Shown here: positions 13,292 to 21,023 of the stretch, piece after piece | Layout of the letters: each line of letters begins with the position of its first letter | Position numbering within the stretch: the stretch's first letter is position 1 | Source: Bacillota bacterium | Lineage (GTDB): Bacteria > Bacillota > Dethiobacteria > DTU022 > UBA8154 | Assembly (NCBI GenBank): GCA_030656575.1 | Contig: JAUSPO010000117.1 | Span: forward strand, 1 to 33,525 | Length of the DNA: 33,525 nucleotides | Direction: 5' to 3' | Notes under the pieces: generated by a model | What the model saw: only the letters and a program-made list of their open reading frames with translations | Databases searched by the model: none | Told to the model about the DNA's origin: nothing | Made by a program: the position numbers and the translations under genes

Positions 13292-15226
13292 ATGGAGGAA
13301 AGCCATGCTCGGCCAGACGAAAAGCTTACAATTCAGGTTAAAGATTTGGGCTCAGCAGATGTAACATCCGGCACTACTGTATTTGAAATGCTGGGAAAGG
13401 TCAGCAGAAGAATGCAAAAGGAGGCCGTTGCGGCCAGGATTAATGATAAGATCGTTGATCTCAACACCCCACTGCAGGAGGAAGTTACAGTAGAGGTGTT
13501 GACTTTTGATGACCCGGAAGGGGCAGCGGTATACAGACATACGGCCAGCCATGTGATGGCCCAGGCTGTTAAAGAGCTCTATGGGAACGTCAAGTTGGGT
13601 ATAGGACCAGCCATCAGCAGCGGCTTTTATTACGACTTTGACCTGGATACTACTTTGAGTACAGAAGACCTGGAAAAAATAGAGAAACAGATACAAAAGA
13701 TTATCAAGGAAGATCAGCCTTTAGAACGAATAGAAGTAAGCCGCGACAGAGCTGTGGAGATATTTAAAGAAAAAGGAGAAAACTACAAAATAGAACTTAT
13801 CTCAGACCTGCCGGAAGATGTAAAGATTACCTGCTACAGGCAGGGTGAGTTTCTTGATTTGTGTTCAGGTCCCCATCTTCCGTCTACTGGCAAGCTGAAG
13901 TCTTTAAAGTTGTTAAACCTTGCAGGGGCTTACTGGCGCGGCAGCGAAAAAAACCCCATGCTTCAGAGAATTTACGGTACTGCTTTTCCTAAACAAAAAT
14001 TGCTTGATGAATATCTGGCCTTGCTTGAGGAGGCGCGCAAAAGGGACCACCGCAAGCTTGGAAAAGAACTGGATCTTTTCAGCTTTCACGAAGAAGGCCC
14101 GGGGTTTCCTTTTTATCATCCCAGAGGAATCGTCATCCGGCGTGAACTGGAAAAATTCTGGCGCGATGAACACCGGAGAGCCGGTTACCTGGAAATAGAA
14201 ACGCCGATCATCTTAAACAGGCAGCTTTGGGAACAATCAGGCCACTGGGATCATTATCAGGAAAACATGTATTTCACAAAAATAGATGACCAGGATTACG
14301 CTATTAAGCCTATGAACTGTCCCGGTTCCATGCTTATTTATAAATCGGGGATGCACAGCTATCGAGACTTTCCTTTGAGAGTAGCGGAAATGGGACTTGT
14401 GCATCGCCACGAAAAATCCGGTACTCTGCACGGATTGATGAGAGTGCGGAGCTTTACACAGGATGATGCGCATATCTTTATGCTTCCTGAACAGATTGAA
14501 GATGAAGCGGCCCGGGTGATAGATTTAGTGGATAAATTTTATCAAGTCTTCGGTTTTGAGTATCATGTTGAACTCAGCACCAAACCGGAAAAATCAATGG
14601 GTTCTGATCAGATCTGGGAAAGAGCAACTACTGCCCTGCAATCTGTTCTCGATAAAAAAGAGATTACCTACAAGATAAATGAAGGGGACGGCGCTTTTTA
14701 TGGTCCCAAGATCGATTTTCATCTGCAGGATTCCCTTGGACGCACCTGGCAGTGTGGGACGATCCAGCTAGATTTCCAGATGCCGGAGAAGTTTGATTTG
14801 AACTATATAGGTGCGGACGGACAAAAACATCGTCCTGCCATGATTCACAGGGTAGTCTACGGTGCCATGGAGCGTTTCTTTGCGCTCCTTATTGAGCATT
14901 ACGGTGGAGCATTTCCTCTCTGGCTTGCTCCAGTACAGGCCGTAGTAATTCCTATTACTGAACGGCAGCATGATTATGCTTTTGAGGTAAAAAACTTCCT
15001 TTGGAATGAGGATATAAGGGTGGAGATTGACGACCGAAGCGAAAAGGTAGGTTATAAAATACGGGAAGCGCAGGTACAGAAGATTCCCTATATGCTGGTG
15101 ATCGGCGATAAAGAAGTAGAGGGACGTTCTGTAGCTGTACGCCACCGGGAGCAGGGTGATTTGGGCGCTGAAGATATTAATTCATTCCTGGAGAAGTTAA
15201 AAGAGGAAATAAAGTTTCGAAAGTAA
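13292..15226 (+). CDS. thrS: Threonyl-tRNA synthetase
   Basis: The protein has 644 residues, the full standard length. In order: an N-terminal TGS domain (about 8-70), the editing domain with HTASH (HxxxH) near 88-92 and CSGPH near 192-196, the class II catalytic core and a C-terminal anticodon-binding domain (from about 540). Catalytic zinc ligands are expected at the Cys of MNCPG, the His of TQDDAH and a later His near QKHRPAMIHR; all are present. The enzyme charges tRNA-Thr and clears Ser mischarging through the editing domain. The ribosome site is GGGGGTAAGAGGA upstream of ATG 13292. It has its own promoter and precedes the infC operon. Confidence 0.97.
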   Translation: MEESHARPDEKLTIQVKDLGSADVTSGTTVFEMLGKVSRRMQKEAVAARINDKIVDLNTPLQEEVTVEVLTFDDPEGAAVYRHTASHVMAQAVKELYGNVKLGIGPAISSGFYYDFDLDTTLSTEDLEKIEKQIQKIIKEDQPLERIEVSRDRAVEIFKEKGENYKIELISDLPEDVKITCYRQGEFLDLCSGPHLPSTGKLKSLKLLNLAGAYWRGSEKNPMLQRIYGTAFPKQKLLDEYLALLEEARKRDHRKLGKELDLFSFHEEGPGFPFYHPRGIVIRRELEKFWRDEHRRAGYLEIETPIILNRQLWEQSGHWDHYQENMYFTKIDDQDYAIKPMNCPGSMLIYKSGMHSYRDFPLRVAEMGLVHRHEKSGTLHGLMRVRSFTQDDAHIFMLPEQIEDEAARVIDLVDKFYQVFGFEYHVELSTKPEKSMGSDQIWERATTALQSVLDKKEITYKINEGDGAFYGPKIDFHLQDSLGRTWQCGTIQLDFQMPEKFDLNYIGADGQKHRPAMIHRVVYGAMERFFALLIEHYGGAFPLWLAPVQAVVIPITERQHDYAFEVKNFLWNEDIRVEIDDRSEKVGYKIREAQVQKIPYMLVIGDKEVEGRSVAVRHREQGDLGAEDINSFLEKLKEEIKFRK

Positions 15227-15269
15227 ACCTGGCAGGCAAGAAGAATATTTAAAGAAATTGAAAAATAAT

Positions 15270-15298
15270 TTGACGAAGATTTTTCTTTATGGTATATT
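15270..15298 (+). promoter_or_regulatory. Promoter of the infC-rpmI-rplT operon
   Basis: TTGACG (15270-15275) and TATATT (15293-15298) are 17 bases apart. Transcription from here would produce a leader of about 155 bases before infC. Confidence 0.78.
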
Positions 15299-15304
15299 AA
15301 ATAT

Positions 15305-15434
15305 CGTATAAAAAGTAGAAGCCCCCGCTTCTCACCTTGAAACGCACTGTGCTGTTAACAGGGTTGCTTGTGACTAAAAAGCTATTGTGGTAGATATAAG
15401 CAGGTGGGGACTATACCTGCTTATTTTTTATTTC
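15305..15434 (+). promoter_or_regulatory. L20-type leader with attenuator before infC
   Basis: The leader begins near a GAAGC/GCTTC hairpin followed by TCTCACC (about 15319-15339), a sequence typical of Firmicute infC leaders. It ends with ATAAGCAGGT (15396-15405) pairing with ACCTGCTTAT (15415-15424) and TTTTTATTT, a strong intrinsic terminator 29 bases before the infC ribosome site. In Bacillus, free ribosomal protein L20 binds this leader and causes early termination, so the operon is balanced against ribosome assembly. Same mechanism is inferred here by position and structure. Confidence 0.75.
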
Positions 15435-15462
15435 ATTACAATTAACCGGAGGTGGATTTAAG

Positions 15463-15969
15463 ATTAATAAAGAGTTACTAATCAATCACAAGATTAAGGC
15501 CAGGGAAGTCAGAGTAGTCGGCACAGAAGGTGAACAGTTAGGTATTATGGTGCTGGATGAAGCTTTGAGGCTTGCTCAGGAAAAAAACCTGGATCTGGTG
15601 AATATCGCCCCACAGGCTAAGCCACCTGTGTGTCGGATTATGGACATCGGAAAACATAAGTATGAACAAAGAAAAAGAGACAAAGAAGCGCGCAAGAAAC
15701 AACACTCTGTTACAGTTAAAGAAATTAAAATGCGTCCTAATATTGAAACTCATGATTTTATGGTTAAAGCCCGCAACGGCATACGCTTTCTCGAAGAAGG
15801 AGACAAGGTGAAAGCAACTGTTGTTTTTCGTGGCAGGGAAATTACTCACCCTGAACTGGGGAGAAAGCTGCTTATACAACTTGCTAAGGAACTTGATAAT
15901 ATCAGCGTTGTTGAAAGAGAGCCCCGAATTGAGGGAAGAAATATGGTCATGTTTCTGTCCCCCAAGTAG
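15463..15969 (+). CDS. infC: Translation initiation factor IF-3
   Basis: The protein has 168 residues and starts at the rare codon ATT (15463-15465), with GGAGGTG at 15448-15454 eight bases upstream. An ATG-only reading would start at 15547 and lose the conserved N-terminal [14 protein letters not shown] segment. Rare ATT/ATC/ATA starts are a hallmark of infC and let IF-3 sense its own level, since it rejects such starts. The N-domain (about 1-75, with [20 protein letters not shown]) and the C-domain (85-168, [14 protein letters not shown]) are intact. It binds the 30S subunit, blocks 50S joining and checks the start codon. It is the first gene of the infC-rpmI-rplT operon. Confidence 0.95.
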   Translation: MNKELLINHKIKAREVRVVGTEGEQLGIMVLDEALRLAQEKNLDLVNIAPQAKPPVCRIMDIGKHKYEQRKRDKEARKKQHSVTVKEIKMRPNIETHDFMVKARNGIRFLEEGDKVKATVVFRGREITHPELGRKLLIQLAKELDNISVVEREPRIEGRNMVMFLSPK

Positions 15970-16007
15970 TCCGCAATAGAAGATCTGGTAATAAAGGAGG
16001 AATTGAA

Positions 16008-16202
16008 ATGCCAAAAATGAAAACGCATAGAGGGGCAGCGAAACGTTTTAAGAAGACCAAAAGTGGGAAAATCAAAAGACACCGTGCCTTTCATAGTCAT
16101 ATCCTGGGGAAAAAATCTCCTAAAAGAAAACGCAGATTAAGGAGCGGAACTACCGTTCATGACAGCGACCTGAAAAGAGTAAGGGATATGCTGCCGTACT
16201 AA
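16008..16202 (+). CDS. rpmI: 50S ribosomal protein L35
   Basis: The protein has 64 residues, the usual length, and is very basic. It opens with [20 protein letters not shown] and contains [12 protein letters not shown], which is diagnostic of L35. AAGGAGG at about 15992-15998 serves ATG 16008. It lies between infC (38 bases upstream) and rplT as in most bacteria and is controlled with them. Confidence 0.97.
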   Translation: MPKMKTHRGAAKRFKKTKSGKIKRHRAFHSHILGKKSPKRKRRLRSGTTVHDSDLKRVRDMLPY

Positions 16203-16244
16203 ATTTCTAAATATATTTATATACGAGGTTAGGAGGTTTTTAAG

Positions 16245-16598
16245 ATGCCTAGAGTAAAAAATAGCGTAGCTTCCAGGAGAAGGAGAAAAAAGGTCCTTAA
16301 ACTGGCAAAAGGTTACTTCGGTTCTAAGAGCAAACTTTTCAGGGTTGCTAATCAGCAGGTGATGAAGTCCCTGACTTATGCGTACAGGGATCGGAAAGCT
16401 CTGAAAAGAGATTTTCGTAAACTGTGGATAACTCGTATCAATGCTGCCGCACGGATTAATGGTCTTTCATACAGCAAGTTTATGAACGGGTTAAAAAAAG
16501 CAGGAGTTGAGGTTAACCGCAAGATACTGTCAGACTTGGCTATTAATGATCCAGGAGCTTTCAGTAAACTTGTAAAAGTTGCTCAGGAAAAAATCTAA
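16245..16598 (+). CDS. rplT: 50S ribosomal protein L20
   Basis: The protein has 117 residues, the standard size. The N-terminal arm ([20 protein letters not shown]) winds through 23S rRNA; the C-terminal helical part includes [18 protein letters not shown] and IHG-like [11 protein letters not shown]20 assembles early on the 50S subunit and also acts as the repressor of its own operon through the leader at 15305-15434. The ribosome site is TTAGGAGG, about ten bases upstream. A short terminator follows the stop codon. Confidence 0.97.
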   Translation: MPRVKNSVASRRRRKKVLKLAKGYFGSKSKLFRVANQQVMKSLTYAYRDRKALKRDFRKLWITRINAAARINGLSYSKFMNGLKKAGVEVNRKILSDLAINDPGAFSKLVKVAQEKI

Positions 16599-16606
16599 TA
16601 AGGAGG

Positions 16607-16632
16607 AAGACCTGGCAATAGGTCTTTTTTCT
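16607..16632 (+). terminator. Terminator after rplT
   Basis: AAGACC (16607-16612) pairs with GGTCTT (16621-16626) over an eight-base loop, followed by TTTT and CTTTTATT. The stem is only six pairs, so some read-through into the potassium-transport genes is likely. Confidence 0.6.
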
Positions 16633-16668
16633 TTTATTGCTTTATTTCCTAAGGAGATGCAGTTATTT

Positions 16669-18003
16669 ATGAGTTTCATTAAATTTGCAGGTTTGTCTCC
16701 GGCACGTTTTCTTGTAGGGGGATTTGCCCTGGTAATTATCCTGGGGACCTTTCTGTTATCCTTGCCTATAGCGACGGCGGCCGGGGGGAACACATTAATC
16801 AATGCTTTGTTTACAGCCACCTCAGCTGTATGTGTTACAGGCCTGATTGTTGTCGATACAGGGACTTATTACAGTGTTTTCGGGCAGGTGGTTATTATGT
16901 TTTTGATCCTGGTGGGGGCACTCGGATTTATGACATCAGCTACGTTAATATTTATTGTCCTGGGAAAAAGAATTACTTTAAAAGACAGGTTGATTATCAA
17001 AGAGGCTTTAAATACAGATTCCATTCAGGGCGTAGTCCACTTAATTATTACGATTATTAAAATCTCTCTGCTTATTATTTTTCTTGGAAGTATCCTCCTT
17101 AGTATTCGCTTTGTTCCGCAGATGGGCTGGGTCCGTGGTATTTATTTTTCTCTTTTTCATTCCATCTCGGCTTTCGGGAATGCCGGCTTTGATCTTTTTG
17201 GTGATTTCCAGAGCCTTACGGCCTTTGCAGGTGACTATCTTGTGAGCGGAACCATAATGTCTTTGTTCATTATTGGTGGAGTGGGTTTTATAGTCCTACT
17301 GGATATTTATCAAAAAAAAAGGGTATTACGTTATTCCCTGCATACAAAAATAGTGCTCCTTTTAACAGCTTTTCTTCTGTTGTCGGGAACACTGATTATT
17401 TTTTTATTAGAATATAATAATCCCTTAACAATGGGCGGGTTGGGTTATGGTGAAAAGCTATTCAGGGCATTTTTTACCGCTGCTACTCCGCGGACTGCAG
17501 GTTTTAATCTACTGGCAACAGATGCGCTTCAATCTGCATCGTTGTTTTTTCTATTATTGCTAATGTTCATTGGCGCTTCACCTGCTTCTACGGGGGGAGG
17601 GATAAAAACCACTACTTTCGCCCTTCTGGCAGCCAGTGTGAGGGCACTGATTATGGGTTCCGATGAAGTGGTCTTTTGGGAAAAAAGGATTCCCCTTCCC
17701 CTTGTTCTAAAAGCAATCACAATTATTATTGTGTCATTAAGCTTGATATTTTTCATTATATTTGCTATGACTATAACAGAGGATAAATCTTTTCTCAGTC
17801 TTGTCTTCGAAGTTTTTTCCGCATTTGGAACGGTAGGCCTCAGTACGGGGATTACTCCCGATTTGAGCAGTTCCGGAAAAGTATTGATCATTATTACCAT
17901 GTTTGCCGGAAGGGTTGGGCCGTTAACCATGCTTTACGCATTAACCAGGCGATTCAGGCCAACTGGACTCAGGTATCCTGAAGAAAGAATTCTAATCGGA
18001 TAA
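16669..18003 (+). CDS. ktrB: Potassium uptake channel subunit, KtrB/TrkH family
   Basis: The protein has 444 residues from ATG 16669; AAGGAG at 16651-16656 supports this start or the ATG at 16657, while a longer frame overlaps rplT. The four pore repeats of Trk/Ktr channels are visible: AVCVTGLIVVDTG, AFGNAGFDLFGD, TPRTAGFNLLATD and AFGTVGLSTGITPDL, each with the selectivity-filter Gly. About eight to ten membrane helices are present. It would form the K+ (possibly Na+-coupled) pore in the inner membrane, gated by the RCK protein encoded 20 bases downstream. Its size and single-RCK partner are closer to KtrB than to enteric TrkH. Confidence 0.92.
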   Translation: MSFIKFAGLSPARFLVGGFALVIILGTFLLSLPIATAAGGNTLINALFTATSAVCVTGLIVVDTGTYYSVFGQVVIMFLILVGALGFMTSATLIFIVLGKRITLKDRLIIKEALNTDSIQGVVHLIITIIKISLLIIFLGSILLSIRFVPQMGWVRGIYFSLFHSISAFGNAGFDLFGDFQSLTAFAGDYLVSGTIMSLFIIGGVGFIVLLDIYQKKRVLRYSLHTKIVLLLTAFLLLSGTLIIFLLEYNNPLTMGGLGYGEKLFRAFFTAATPRTAGFNLLATDALQSASLFFLLLLMFIGASPASTGGGIKTTTFALLAASVRALIMGSDEVVFWEKRIPLPLVLKAITIIIVSLSLIFFIIFAMTITEDKSFLSLVFEVFSAFGTVGLSTGITPDLSSSGKVLIIITMFAGRVGPLTMLYALTRRFRPTGLRYPEERILIG

Positions 18004-18023
18004 ACGCCTTTAAGGAGCTAAAA

Positions 18024-18677
18024 ATGAAAAGAAAATCTTTTGCTATATTTGGTGCAGGGACGTTTGGGGCAAGCCTGGCAGTTGCACTTTCAGAAATGGG
18101 GCATGACGTTCTCATTGTAGATAGTGATGAAAATAAGATCCAGGAACTGTCTGATCTAGTGACCCATGCTGTTCAGGCCGATACCACGAACGAGCACATG
18201 CTAAAGACCCTCGGCATTACAAATTTTGATGTTGTTGTGGTTGCCATAGGTGTTGATCTTCAGGCCAGCATCCTCACTTCCCTGCTCGTAAAAGAAATGG
18301 GTGCAAAGTATGTCCTGGCCAAAGCAAGAACAAACCTCCACGGAAAAGTCCTCGAGAAAATTGGTGTAGACCGTGTTGTCTTTCCTGAGAAAGATATGGG
18401 TCTGCGGATAGCCAGGCACCTGACGGATGTTAACGTACTGGATTTTATAGATTTCTCTCCTGATTATTCTGTTACTGAGCTTGTTGCCCCCCCCAAGATG
18501 GAGGGGAAAACCCTCGGAGACTTGTCGCTGCGTGGAAAATATGGGATCAACGTTATCGCTATACGCTCAGGTAAGCAGATAAATATCTCACCTCTGGCTG
18601 ATGATATTATAAATAAAGGTGATGTTTTAATTATTCTCGGAGACAATAAAGCGTTAGAAAAATTTATAAAGGACTAG
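18024..18677 (+). CDS. ktrA: Potassium channel regulatory RCK protein, KtrA type
   Basis: The protein has 217 residues. The RCK_N Rossmann domain (about 1-125) carries FGAGTFGASLAVAL (8-21) and the acidic strand end LIVDSDENKI for nucleotide binding. An RCK_C domain (about 135-217) has APPKMEGKTLGDLSLRGKYG and ends VLIILGDNKALEKF. One RCK pair matches Bacillus KtrA rather than the double-length TrkA. It binds ATP/ADP or NAD(H), forms an octameric ring on the cytoplasmic face and gates the KtrB channel encoded just upstream. AAGGAGC lies seven bases before the ATG. Confidence 0.92.
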   Translation: MKRKSFAIFGAGTFGASLAVALSEMGHDVLIVDSDENKIQELSDLVTHAVQADTTNEHMLKTLGITNFDVVVVAIGVDLQASILTSLLVKEMGAKYVLAKARTNLHGKVLEKIGVDRVVFPEKDMGLRIARHLTDVNVLDFIDFSPDYSVTELVAPPKMEGKTLGDLSLRGKYGINVIAIRSGKQINISPLADDIINKGDVLIILGDNKALEKFIKD

Positions 18678-18686
18678 ACCTTTCCA

Positions 18687-19487
18687 ATGAACAAAAAATT
18701 ATATTCCAGGCATCCCGTTCTAAAAGAATACAATTTACTGGCATCACGAAAGTACAGAAAACAAAAAGGGAAATTTATTCTGGAGGGTTATCATCTCCTG
18801 AACGAGGCTCTTACTGCAGGTATTGAGCTGGAAATTGTTCTCTATACTGCTGAATTCAAGAACAGCTCTGTTAATCGGGAGCTTCTTGCCAGGGCAGGAA
18901 AAGCAGACTTAACAGAAGTGCCCCAAAAAATTTTCCAGGCAGTTGCCCAGACTGAAAACCCCCAGGGTGTGGGAGCTATTGTTGCTTTACCTCGGGAGCC
19001 TGTGAATCATTTCTCAGGCAAGTCTAATTTCTACCTATTACTTGATGAGATTCAGGATCCGGGCAATCTCGGTACTATTATTCGATCTGCTGCTGCAGCA
19101 GCTGTTGACGGTGTTTTTCTTTTACCCGGCACTGTTGATCTCTATAATCCAAAAGTACTGAGGGCCACAATGGGTGGTATTTTTTATCTGCCCGTGTTGC
19201 AGATTAATGAAACTGATAAATGTATTGAGACGCTTAGGCAAAAGCAGATCCAGCTCGTAGCAGCTGATCCAAGAGGTGGTGTCCCTTACTATGAAGTGGA
19301 TTTTACTATACCAAGCGCTGTTGTCATAGGCAATGAAAATAAGGGTATCCAAAAGTCTTTGCTGGAGAAGGCCGATCTACGGGCTTATATTCCTCTCAAA
19401 GGCAGCATTTCATCCCTTAACGCTGCCGCAGCAGCTTCTGTCTTTATTTTTGAGCACGAAAGACAGACAGATGCAATAAAAAGATAA
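18687..19487 (+). CDS. SpoU/TrmH-family RNA 2'-O-methyltransferase
   Basis: The protein has 266 residues. An N-terminal substrate-binding domain (about 1-95, with KYRKQKGKFILEGYHLLNEAL) precedes a SPOUT knot domain with the three family motifs: LLDEIQDPGNLGTIIRSA (motif 1), VVIGNENKGI (motif 2) and IPLKGSISSLNAAAAASVF (motif 3). The catalytic Asn/Arg of motif 1 and the Ser-Leu-Asn of motif 3 are present. It resembles Bacillus YsgA, whose gene also lies just before pheS. It would methylate ribose 2'-OH in rRNA or tRNA; the exact site is unknown. No clear ribosome site precedes ATG 18687, ten bases after ktrA, so translational coupling is likely. Confidence 0.88.
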   Translation: MNKKLYSRHPVLKEYNLLASRKYRKQKGKFILEGYHLLNEALTAGIELEIVLYTAEFKNSSVNRELLARAGKADLTEVPQKIFQAVAQTENPQGVGAIVALPREPVNHFSGKSNFYLLLDEIQDPGNLGTIIRSAAAAAVDGVFLLPGTVDLYNPKVLRATMGGIFYLPVLQINETDKCIETLRQKQIQLVAADPRGGVPYYEVDFTIPSAVVIGNENKGIQKSLLEKADLRAYIPLKGSISSLNAAAAASVFIFEHERQTDAIKR

Positions 19488-19514
19488 CAGGCAATTTTCT
19501 TTTTATTCCGTACA

Positions 19515-19543
19515 TTGTTTTTTAAAGTCGGTTATGCTATAAT
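19515..19543 (+). promoter_or_regulatory. Promoter before yqzL and the pheST leader
   Basis: TTGTTT (19515-19520) and TATAAT (19538-19543) are 17 bases apart. A second pair, TTGTAT (19652-19657) and TAAAAT (19676-19681) spaced by 18, overlaps the yqzL stop codon and would start the T-box leader directly. Confidence 0.7.
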
Positions 19544-19585
19544 TTATCATGGTCCCTTAAAAATGAAATGAATGAAAGGGGTCCT

Positions 19586-19678
19586 ATGAAAATGACTGCT
19601 GAATTTTTTTGGAAGTTATTTGAGAATACCGGTTCTGTTGCTGCTTACTTATTGTATAAAAAACTTCTCTCCCATTAA
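19586..19678 (+). CDS. yqzL: YqzL-like micro-protein
   Basis: The frame encodes 30 residues from ATG 19586, behind AAAGGGG (19576-19582). It contains AEFFWKLFENTGSVAAYLLYKK, here quoted in part: FFWKLFENTGS and AAYLLYKKL. This is the core of the YqzL family, tiny proteins common in Bacillota with unknown function. It is a little shorter than the typical 40-47 residues, lacking the variable C-terminal tail. It lies between a consensus promoter and the Phe T-box leader, an unusual position for a coding gene inside a leader. It is easily missed by gene callers because of length. Confidence 0.72.
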   Translation: MKMTAEFFWKLFENTGSVAAYLLYKKLLSH

Positions 19679-19689
19679 AATTTAATCTT

Positions 19690-19932
19690 GAAAAAGCTAT
19701 GAAGGGGAAAAGTACACCAAAGCAGAATCCACAGAGAAGAAGGCCCTGGCTGAAAGCCTTCAGAGTATGCCTGGTTGAAGTTCGCCCCTGAGTTGCCGGC
19801 TGAAAGTTAAATGTAGACAAGTAGGCCGATTCGGATTTCACCGTTAACGTTAAGAGGGAACTCCATTGGGAGTTTAAGATTGGGTGGTACCGCGGAAAGC
19901 TTTCGCCCCGTATAAAAGGGCGGAAGTTTTTT
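19690..19932 (+). promoter_or_regulatory. T-box leader, phenylalanine-specific
   Basis: The T-box sequence GGGTGGTACCGCGG is at 19882-19895. It is followed by a terminator CTTTCGCCC (19900-19908) with GGGCGGAAG (19918-19926) and TTTTTT. Stem I has an AGTA motif (about 19711-19714) on the 5' side and GAAGTTCGCCCC on the 3' side, putting TTC (19781-19783, Phe) at the specifier position. Uncharged tRNA-Phe pairs with TTC and with the T-box bulge, preventing the terminator and switching on pheS-pheT when phenylalanine is short. Confidence 0.92.
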
Positions 19933-19977
19933 AGCTTAAAAAGGTCTATTAAGAGATTAGGGAGGTCGGCTCGCAGG

Positions 19978-21003
19978 ATGCATGAAAATATTGAAAAGCT
20001 GCAGATAAAATTTCGAGAAGCCATTGAGAATACAGGGGACTTAAGTCAGTTGGAAAATATACGGATTCAATACCTGGGGAAAAAAGGTGAAATTACTTTA
20101 CTGATGCGCAGTATGAATCAGGTACCCGTGGATCAAAGGCCAATATTCGGCAAACGTGTAAATGAACTTAAAAAGCTGGCTGAGGAAATGCTTGAACATA
20201 AGAAAAGCCAGCTGCACAGTGTACACTCTGAAAAACGCTGGGAAAAGGAGCGTCTTGATGTTACTCTTCCCGGTCGCCCCTTTGAGATTGGGAAGAAGCA
20301 CCCTTTAACCATGGTCTTGGAAGAGATTGAAGAAATATTTACCTGTATGGGCTTCAAAATTGCTGAAGGTCCTGATGTTGAATTGGATTATTACAATTTT
20401 GAAGCTTTAAACATGCCTAAAGAGCATCCGGCGCGGGACATGCAGGATTCTTTTTACATAAATCCGGAAATTCTTTTGCGCACACACACTTCTCCTGTTC
20501 AGATACGGACAATGCAGGCCCAGGCTCCTGAACTTCCCGTTCGTATCATCGCTCCCGGTAAAGCATACCGGAGGGATGATGATGTCACTCATTCTCCCAT
20601 GTTCCACCAGGTAGAAGGGCTGGTTGTTGATAAAGGTATTTCCCTGGCCGATCTGAAAGGAACCCTGCTGCTGTTTGCACAGGAGATGTTTGGCAAAGAA
20701 AGGGAAATAAGACTGCGCCCCAGTTTTTTCCCTTTTACGGAGCCAAGTGCTGAAGTTGATATCTCTTGTATAATCTGTGACGGCAAAGGGTGCCGTATAT
20801 GTGGAGAAACGGGTTGGTTGGAAATACTCGGTTCTGGCATGGTCCATCCCAAGGTTCTGGAAATATCCGGATATAATCCGGAAGAAGTCACGGGATATGC
20901 TTTTGGAATGGGTGTTGAACGTATTGCCATGCTTAAATACGGAATAGATGATATCAGATTATTTTATATCAATGACCTGCGCATGCTGCGTAACGTTAAG
21001 TAA
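19978..21003 (+). CDS. pheS: Phenylalanyl-tRNA synthetase alpha subunit
   Basis: The protein has 341 residues, the usual length. An N-terminal coiled coil (about 1-85) that binds tRNA-Phe precedes the class II catalytic core with [12 protein letters not shown] (motif 2 region) and [18 protein letters not shown] (motif 3). The core also has [10 protein letters not shown] and the Phe-binding region [13 protein letters not shown]. Four cysteines ([13 protein letters not shown], about 258-270) form a likely zinc site seen in many PheS proteins. GGGAGGT (about 19959-19965) is the ribosome site. It is regulated by the T-box leader and followed 20 bases later by pheT. Confidence 0.97.
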   Translation: MHENIEKLQIKFREAIENTGDLSQLENIRIQYLGKKGEITLLMRSMNQVPVDQRPIFGKRVNELKKLAEEMLEHKKSQLHSVHSEKRWEKERLDVTLPGRPFEIGKKHPLTMVLEEIEEIFTCMGFKIAEGPDVELDYYNFEALNMPKEHPARDMQDSFYINPEILLRTHTSPVQIRTMQAQAPELPVRIIAPGKAYRRDDDVTHSPMFHQVEGLVVDKGISLADLKGTLLLFAQEMFGKEREIRLRPSFFPFTEPSAEVDISCIICDGKGCRICGETGWLEILGSGMVHPKVLEISGYNPEEVTGYAFGMGVERIAMLKYGIDDIRLFYINDLRMLRNVK

Positions 21004-21023
21004 AATGAGGGGGTAGTATTCAA

